DNA of 64,000 nt from Chlorogloeopsis fritschii PCC 6912 (GTDB taxonomy: Bacteria; Cyanobacteriota; Cyanobacteriia; Cyanobacteriales; Nostocaceae): the NCBI RefSeq assembly GCF_000317285.1, contig NZ_AJLN01000141.1:57432-121431 (forward strand). The letters run 5' to 3'. The notes beneath the pieces were generated by a model. That model did not search any database and was not told the DNA's origin. It saw only the letters and a list, made by a program, of their open reading frames with translations. Shown in pieces: positions 59,068 to 64,000 of the stretch (its first letter is position 1; each line of letters starts with the position of its first letter). The position numbers were made by a program, and so were the translations under genes.

Positions 59068-62000
59068 TTAACAGCCAATAGATTTGGCATTTGCTAGAGC
59101 CGCGATCGCCTGATTAATTTGTGCTTCTGTATGCAAACAACTGATAAAAAAGCGCAGACGTGCAGCATCATTGGCTACGGCAGGATAAATCATTGGTTGA
59201 ACGTTGATGCCGGCTTGGAAGAGGTGATGAGACAGCTGAATACAAGCAAGAGAATTTCCCACAACAATGGGAATAATCGGAGAATTCTGACTTGTGGCTG
59301 TGTTCCAACCTTGGGCTTGAGCTAGTTGCAAAAATTGCTGCGATCGCTTTTGCAAAGTTTTAACTCGTTCCGGTTCTGATTTAAGTAACCGCAGAGATGC
59401 TAAAGCAGCAGCAGTATTGGCAGGGGACGATCCCACACTATAAACAAAGCCAGGGGCAGTATATTTCAAATAATTTATTAAAGCTTTTGACCCAGCAATA
59501 TATCCCCCACAACTGGCAAAAGCTTTACTTAATGTCCCCATCCACAAATCTACCTGATTTCGCCCTACATCGAAGAACTCACCAATACCCCGTCCATATT
59601 GACCTAATACACCAATGGAATGGGCTTCGTCTACCATGAGCAAGGTTTTGTGCCGTTGCTTGAGTTCAATAAAGCGAGGTAAGTCTGGGATATCCCCATC
59701 CATACTGTAAACGCCTTCAATGACAATGACTACTCGCCGATAATGTTGGCGTTGGTCTTGTAGAATCTTATCCAAAGCTTGCCAATCATTGTGGGGAAAA
59801 GGCACGGTTTTAGCACCTGATAAAGCACAGCCCTGCAAAATACTGTTATGACTCAAGGCATCGTAAAGGATTAAATCCTGAGAATTAAACAGGTGACCGA
59901 TGGTAGTAACATTGGTGGCATGACCGCTTACATACACAATGCAGTCTTCTACGCCAATAAACTCTGCTAGTTCTTGTTCTAGTTCTTGATGTAGAAGACG
60001 TTCACCTGATGCCAACCGACTAGCACAAACTGATGTACCATAGCAATCTATTGCTGCTTTGGCTGCTGCGGAAACTCTCGGCTCTCCTGATAACCCTAGA
60101 TAGTTGTAGGTTGAATAGTTAATTAGTGTTCGTCCTTGAATTTGAGTACAATCCCTGGTTAGGGATTCCTGCACTTGAAAATAAGGATTGGGAATTTCTA
60201 AGGTTTGAATTTGGGTTAATCGTTGCTGGAGTTGGGCATATTCTGGAAAGCATTCAATTTGATAGTATTCGGGGGGAATTTGCGCGCTGATCTGGCTGCG
60301 ATCGTGAGCGAGTTCTTGCGCCAGATATTCTGCTAAGTTGGCGTTCGCTCCCAATGATTGGAGTGTAGAAATATTGAGCAAATACCCTGACCAGGTTTCC
60401 AAGTCTTGGATAAATGTAGCAGCTGTGAGGGAATCTAAACCATAACTTTCAAAGGATTCATTCCCATCAACAGATTGGATGGAAATATATAATTTTGTTG
60501 CTAACCATTGACATATCCAACTTTGGATTGACTCTACAGAATAATTTTTGGGATGTGCTTCTGGAAAAGAAATATCCAGCAATTCTGAAGCTACTAACGG
60601 TAAATTACCCGCTAAGAAAGCTTCACGGCAGGCGAGACGCTGCACTTTACCACTGGAGGTTTTCGGGAGAGTTCCTGGTTTAAGTAACAAGACTTGATAA
60701 ACTTGCAAGTCATGTTCCCGCAACACCGCTTTTCTAATGGCTTTTGCTACTTCCTCAACAAGAGGTAAGGGAGCAGGGGGCAGGGAGAAAGGGGGAATGT
60801 CTTCTGCCTGTTTGCTGTGAACTTGAAGGTGTCGTACATAAGTCCGCTTCACCTCACAAGCGACAATCAGGCGATTATCCCCATCTATTTCCACACAAAA
60901 AGCTGCAATGCTATGAAAATTTAGTGCTGGGTGACTGGTTTCTACAGTTTGTTCAATATCTTGAGGATAATGATTTCGACCCCGGATAATCAATATATCC
61001 TTAATGCGTCCGGTAACAAATAACCCTGCTTCATCTTCCCAAAATCCTAGATCCCCAGTGCGCAAAAAGGGCCCTTCTTTTGTATCTACCAAATAAGCGC
61101 CAAATGTTTGCTTTGTCAGTTCTTCTTGATGCCAATATCCTTGTGCTACACTCTCACCTGTTACCCAGATTTCTCCTATTTGCCCTGTGGCACATCGGGT
61201 TAAGGAAACAGGATTAACGATCGCCACAGTTTGACCAAGACAAGGATGACCACAACTAACGATTTTACGGGGAATTTGAGTTTCTTTTGTGCAACTGATT
61301 ACCTGATTTTCCTCTAAAGCTTTGGCATCGCAAACCTTAATTACAGGCGATTTGAACTTAGTTGCACCCGTTACCAAGAGAGTTGTTTCTGCCATCCCAT
61401 AGGAAGGACGGAAAGTGCTGGGACGAAATCCATAGGGAGCAAATGTGTTGATAAAAGAGGCGATCGTTTCTGCTCGTACAGGTTCAGCTCCATTGATAGC
61501 AATTTGCCAACTACTCAGGTCAAGATTGGTTAATTCCTCTGGTTTAAATTTTTGTATGCAAAGATCGTAGGCGAAATTGGGACTTACTGTTACCGTGACT
61601 TTGTAGGTAGAAATTATCCTCAACCAACGGATCGGGTCTTGCAGAAATGCCATCGGTGACATTAATATTACCGGAAATCCCACAACTATCGGTTGGAGCG
61701 TTCCCCCCACTAACCCCATGTCATGGTAGAGTGGCAGCCAGTTTAAGACTATACCTTCAGCACTCTCTTGATAGCTATGTTGGATAACATGACAATTATG
61801 AGCTAAATTACCGTGGGAAACTATCACCCCTTTGGGAGTGCCTGTAGAGCCGGAGGTGTACTGTAAGAATGCGGTAGTATTAGGTTCTATTGTTATAGGC
61901 GTAAAGTCATCAGCCTTAGTAGTTATGCGATCGGTTAAAACCCATTGCAGCTGTGTGAATGCATATTCCTTTTGCGCAATGAGTGGAAAAATATCTGCGG

Positions 62001-62508
62001 TGGTTAATAACAAAGTAGCTTGAGCATCCCGGACAATGTTTTGCAATCGGGATAGTTTCTGGTTGCGTTTGGGTGGATAAGCAGGAACAGCGATAATTCC
62101 GGCATAGAGACAGGCGAAAAAGCTGACAACAAAGTTCAATCCTGATGGGTAAATTAGTAAAGCTCGATCGCCTGGTGCAGAGATAGATTGCAGATGAGCT
62201 GCGATCGCCTGTACTTGATGTTCTAACTCTTGGTAGGTTAAACAGCTGGTTTGTATTTCTCCTTCTTCAAGAAATATGTAAGCTTTGCGATGTGGGTGGT
62301 GTTTTGCCCTTTGGTGTAATAACTCTACAAGGGTTGTTCCTTGTCCAAGAAAATCAGATTTAATTGGAGAGATTATCATTCTGATGGCTATTTGAATAAT
62401 AGGTGTAAAGTTTAGTGATTCATCAAGAAACAAGGCAGCTATGCTGGGGACAGAAGGAGAAGATTTTTCATTACTCGTTGTGTTATTTATTACATTAAAG
62501 TCTTGCAC
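59068..62508 (-). CDS. Trifunctional fusion: fatty acyl-AMP ligase, acyl carrier protein, alpha-oxoamine synthase
   Basis: 1146 residues from GTG 62508; ATG 62379 (residue 44) is an alternative that starts nearer the domain. FAAL (about 45-640): FLQYTSGSTGTPKGVIVSHG, WLPLYHDMGLVGGTLQPIVV, SYGMAETTLLVTG, FLRTGDLGFWEDE. ACP (about 660-735): phosphopantetheine Ser693 in YGLDSLTAATFI. Alpha-oxoamine synthase (about 760-1146): STYNYLGLSGEPRV, LYDALSHNSILQGC, LLMVDEAHSIGVLGQYGRGI and the PLP Lys995 in TLSKAFASCGGYIAG. A fatty acid would be activated, loaded on the ACP and condensed with an amino acid, with decarboxylation, giving an alpha-amino ketone. A proline/leucine linker at about residue 575 is encoded by a purine repeat. 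The amino acid used is unknown. Confidence 0.93.
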   Translation of the reverse strand: MQDFNVINNTTSNEKSSPSVPSIAALFLDESLNFTPIIQIAIRMIISPIKSDFLGQGTTLVELLHQRAKHHPHRKAYIFLEEGEIQTSCLTYQELEHQVQAIAAHLQSISAPGDRALLIYPSGLNFVVSFFACLYAGIIAVPAYPPKRNQKLSRLQNIVRDAQATLLLTTADIFPLIAQKEYAFTQLQWVLTDRITTKADDFTPITIEPNTTAFLQYTSGSTGTPKGVIVSHGNLAHNCHVIQHSYQESAEGIVLNWLPLYHDMGLVGGTLQPIVVGFPVILMSPMAFLQDPIRWLRIISTYKVTVTVSPNFAYDLCIQKFKPEELTNLDLSSWQIAINGAEPVRAETIASFINTFAPYGFRPSTFRPSYGMAETTLLVTGATKFKSPVIKVCDAKALEENQVISCTKETQIPRKIVSCGHPCLGQTVAIVNPVSLTRCATGQIGEIWVTGESVAQGYWHQEELTKQTFGAYLVDTKEGPFLRTGDLGFWEDEAGLFVTGRIKDILIIRGRNHYPQDIEQTVETSHPALNFHSIAAFCVEIDGDNRLIVACEVKRTYVRHLQVHSKQAEDIPPFSLPPAPLPLVEEVAKAIRKAVLREHDLQVYQVLLLKPGTLPKTSSGKVQRLACREAFLAGNLPLVASELLDISFPEAHPKNYSVESIQSWICQWLATKLYISIQSVDGNESFESYGLDSLTAATFIQDLETWSGYLLNISTLQSLGANANLAEYLAQELAHDRSQISAQIPPEYYQIECFPEYAQLQQRLTQIQTLEIPNPYFQVQESLTRDCTQIQGRTLINYSTYNYLGLSGEPRVSAAAKAAIDCYGTSVCASRLASGERLLHQELEQELAEFIGVEDCIVYVSGHATNVTTIGHLFNSQDLILYDALSHNSILQGCALSGAKTVPFPHNDWQALDKILQDQRQHYRRVVIVIEGVYSMDGDIPDLPRFIELKQRHKTLLMVDEAHSIGVLGQYGRGIGEFFDVGRNQVDLWMGTLSKAFASCGGYIAGSKALINYLKYTAPGFVYSVGSSPANTAAALASLRLLKSEPERVKTLQKRSQQFLQLAQAQGWNTATSQNSPIIPIVVGNSLACIQLSHHLFQAGINVQPMIYPAVANDAARLRFFISCLHTEAQINQAIAALANAKSIGC
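60766..60796. repeat. Purine repeat tract inside the FAAL-ACP-synthase gene
   Basis: AAGGGAGCAGGGGGCAGGGA and following bases are read on the minus strand as PPFSLPPAPLPLV. This matches the GGGA-rich repeats found between genes here and lies in a linker of the FAAL C-terminal subdomain, keeping the frame. Confidence 0.6.
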
Positions 62509-62654
62509 CTAAGCAGCTAAACCCGCAAAAATTAAATAAGAGAGCATAAAATATCACATTAACTAAAGAATGAGAAGCATAATAAAGTAACTAATTAAAC
62601 TATAACCATAGTGATAATACTTATTTACACATACAAAACGACAAGGTGCTACAG

Positions 62655-63011
62655 ATGGATTTAAAAGAAACGTTAATGGCACTTGAAGAAAAGTTTTGGC
62701 AGGCTAGCTCTGCTGCAAACGTTGGCTTAATCCAAAGCTATCTTACTAACGATGCTCTTACGGTAGGGACGTTTGGAGTATTGGACAAACGAACTACCAT
62801 AGAGGTAAACAAAGACCAACCACCATTCTTGTTTTGGCACATCGAAAATGAGCCTCAGGTTTTACAATTAACGGAAGATAGTGCCGTTATCATCTATACA
62901 GCTACGGCACAACGTCAGGGTCGCGATCAGTTTACAGTAGTTATCAGCAGTACTTATGTCAACCGAGGAGGTTTGTGGAAGCTAGCTTTCCACCACCAGA
63001 CACCTGTTTAG
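62655..63011 (+). CDS. NTF2-like (DUF4440/SnoaL) protein
   Basis: 118 residues from ATG 62655. It starts with LKETLMALEEKFWQASSAAN, then SYLTNDALTVGTFGVLDKRT, and ends SSTYVNRGGLWKLAFHHQTP: a cone-like NTF2 fold of the DUF4440 type. Such proteins bind or isomerise small molecules, but no catalytic residue is evident. It is divergent from the fusion synthase gene with about 146 bases between, so a link to that pathway is possible but unproven. Confidence 0.78.
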   Translation: MDLKETLMALEEKFWQASSAANVGLIQSYLTNDALTVGTFGVLDKRTTIEVNKDQPPFLFWHIENEPQVLQLTEDSAVIIYTATAQRQGRDQFTVVISSTYVNRGGLWKLAFHHQTPV

Positions 63012-63308
63012 ACATTTAAAAATTACTTTACGATACTGAGTTACAGTTAACTCAAGGATTGAGCTTACGAGTTAAAGATAAAGATATTGATCTTGCCCAG
63101 CGATAAATTAGCGATCGCGTCTTGTTCACTTGCAGGCAAGGTTTGCAGTTTAGCGATCGCACGTCTTCTGGTCGAGTATTATCCAACTTGACGAACTATG
63201 CCACAACTAGCATAATCAGATCTAACACGACTGCCATCACTCGAAATTCTGTATAGTGTTCCTCTTTAGCGACTACCAGCGCTTTTGCAACAAGAGTAGC
63301 GGCTTCGG
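63012..63308. other. Intergenic region with gene debris
   Basis: 297 bases between the NTF2-like gene and the globin. It contains the antitoxin fragment at 63065-63175 and three GCGATCGC octamers. A minus-strand stretch at about 63185-63300 is also open but unrecognised. Confidence 0.5.
63065..63175 (-). pseudogene. Antitoxin gene fragment
   Basis: The minus-strand frame reads RAIAKLQTLPASEQDAIANL and ends at TAA (63065-63067). AIAKLQTLP-x-x-EQDAIA is the recurrent N-terminal helix pair of a family of cyanobacterial type II antitoxins; the usual ILEELED continuation and a start codon are missing. No toxin gene is adjacent. Confidence 0.55.
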
Positions 63309-63806
63309 TCAGTTTGATGCAACAGTGTTGTTAGCTGTTGCCAAGTGGTTAGTTAGTTCTTGGTCTTCTTGTTTATAGATCGCCTTCTCTTTTTGAATAA
63401 AGATGTTTGCCAAAGCATCATAAGCTTCAGCCCACGCCGAAATAACTTCATCAGTAGCGGCATCTTGCAAAACATCTTTCATGGCTTGCAAAAGCTTTTC
63501 ACCTATTAGCGGATACTGCTCAGGAAGTATGCGAGTCTCTACATGACGATGGGCAATTGTTTCTACTGCCTTAGCCAACTCATCTAAGCGGTCAATATGA
63601 GTCGCATAAGCATAAACAGCCGCAGCTAACTTGTGTGCTTGCCCGCCACCATCTAGATGCTGCATCCAAGTGGTTTCAAAGCTGCGTTTGTAATCAGGCC
63701 GCTCCTCAAATGCAATTTGATACATCCGCCTGGTAATCTCTTCACCTTTTTCTTTAATAATCGGTGCAGTTGCCTTGACAATTTCAATCGTTTTTTGACT
63801 AACCAT
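63309..63806 (-). CDS. Single-domain globin (flavohaemoglobin-type)
   Basis: 165 residues. VSQKTIEIVKATAPIIKEKG, ITRRMYQIAFEERPDYKRSF, the proximal His region AVETIAHRHVETRILPEQYP and LIGEKLLQAMKDVLQDAATD match the globin domain of flavohaemoglobins, but no reductase domain follows. It may bind O2 or detoxify NO with an outside reductase. AGGAGAA lies upstream of the ATG. About 15 C-terminal residues are a polar extension. Confidence 0.93.
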   Translation of the reverse strand: MVSQKTIEIVKATAPIIKEKGEEITRRMYQIAFEERPDYKRSFETTWMQHLDGGGQAHKLAAAVYAYATHIDRLDELAKAVETIAHRHVETRILPEQYPLIGEKLLQAMKDVLQDAATDEVISAWAEAYDALANIFIQKEKAIYKQEDQELTNHLATANNTVASN

Positions 63807-64000
63807 GATTCAAAGTTCTCCTCTTACGATCAAAAATGTTGGGGAATAGGGGGTAACGTTGCCCAGCATCCGCTATATAGAACCTCTCCATATCTCATGA
63901 CAGCTTTCAGCCTTAACTTCCTACTCACTCGCCCTAAAATAGCATCCTAAAAACAGTTTTTGGGTTTTGTTACTCGTCCCTCCTCACGCTCAAGGTGCAG
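63807..64000. other. Upstream region of the globin gene
   Basis: 194 bases to the window edge holding the globin promoter. A small plus-strand frame overlapping the globin is discarded. No further gene seen. Confidence 0.5.

Noticed and set aside
59068..60250. Call of BioF (biotin 8-amino-7-oxononanoate synthase) for the PLP domain
   Set aside because: The domain is fused to FAAL and ACP and lies with a KDSR-like reductase, with no bio genes nearby; only the general oxoamine synthase family is supported.

Overview
The window reads as chromosomal DNA of a filamentous cyanobacterium, most likely of the Nostocales. The evidence is psaC (photosystem I), many GCGATCGC (HIP1) octamers inside genes, cyanobacterial family genes (a Ycf66 domain, an HCF173-like SDR/CIA30 protein, Uma2 nucleases, a DevBCA-type exporter), heptamer-like purine repeats and short palindromic repeats between genes, and moderate GC. 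The order-level assignment is inference. No rRNA, tRNA or CRISPR array was recognised.

Left part (1-10.4 kb) is mostly housekeeping: a frameshifted sugar-acid kinase cut by the window edge, the minC-minD-minE division-site operon, an exported hypothetical protein, fmt, psaC and glmS. From about 10.4 to 15.4 kb lies an accessory defence/toxin-antitoxin island. It holds a DUF262/DUF1524 (GmrSD-type) nuclease, two remnants of type I restriction hsdS 3' ends, a UPF0175/DUF3368 pair whose toxin gene is frameshifted and which sits between two 54-bp direct repeats, an unknown hydrophobic protein, and a DUF4160/DUF2442 pair. It is followed by adenine deaminase and an internally deleted IS200/IS605 element that keeps its omega-RNA-like 3' end.

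The centre (18-42 kb) carries a 1323-residue hybrid histidine kinase with a GC-rich mosaic segment, a GCS2-type ligase, a P-type metal ATPase divergent from feoAB, a predicted Tat-exported PLP enzyme coupled to a CaCA antiporter, a methyltransferase-like membrane protein, two alpha/beta hydrolases, a Ser/Thr kinase fused to a Ycf66 domain, an SDR/CIA30 protein and a second CaCA antiporter.

The right part (43-62.5 kb) is the most interesting. A DevB adaptor, a DevA ATPase fused to two cyclic-nucleotide-binding domains, DevC and a polysaccharide-type flippase lie next to a set of lipid genes: a free fatty acyl-AMP ligase, two MGDG-synthase-like glycosyltransferases, a short-chain reductase that closely resembles 3-ketodihydrosphingosine reductase, and a 1146-residue fusion of fatty acyl-AMP ligase, acyl carrier protein and alpha-oxoamine synthase. 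Together these suggest a pathway that activates a fatty acid, condenses it with an amino acid, reduces the ketone, glycosylates the resulting sphingoid-like base and exports it. The pathway is inferred and was not tested against databases. A VapBC-like cassette flanked by 14-bp direct repeats separates devB from the oppositely oriented devCA. The window ends with an NTF2-like protein, an antitoxin remnant and a single-domain globin.
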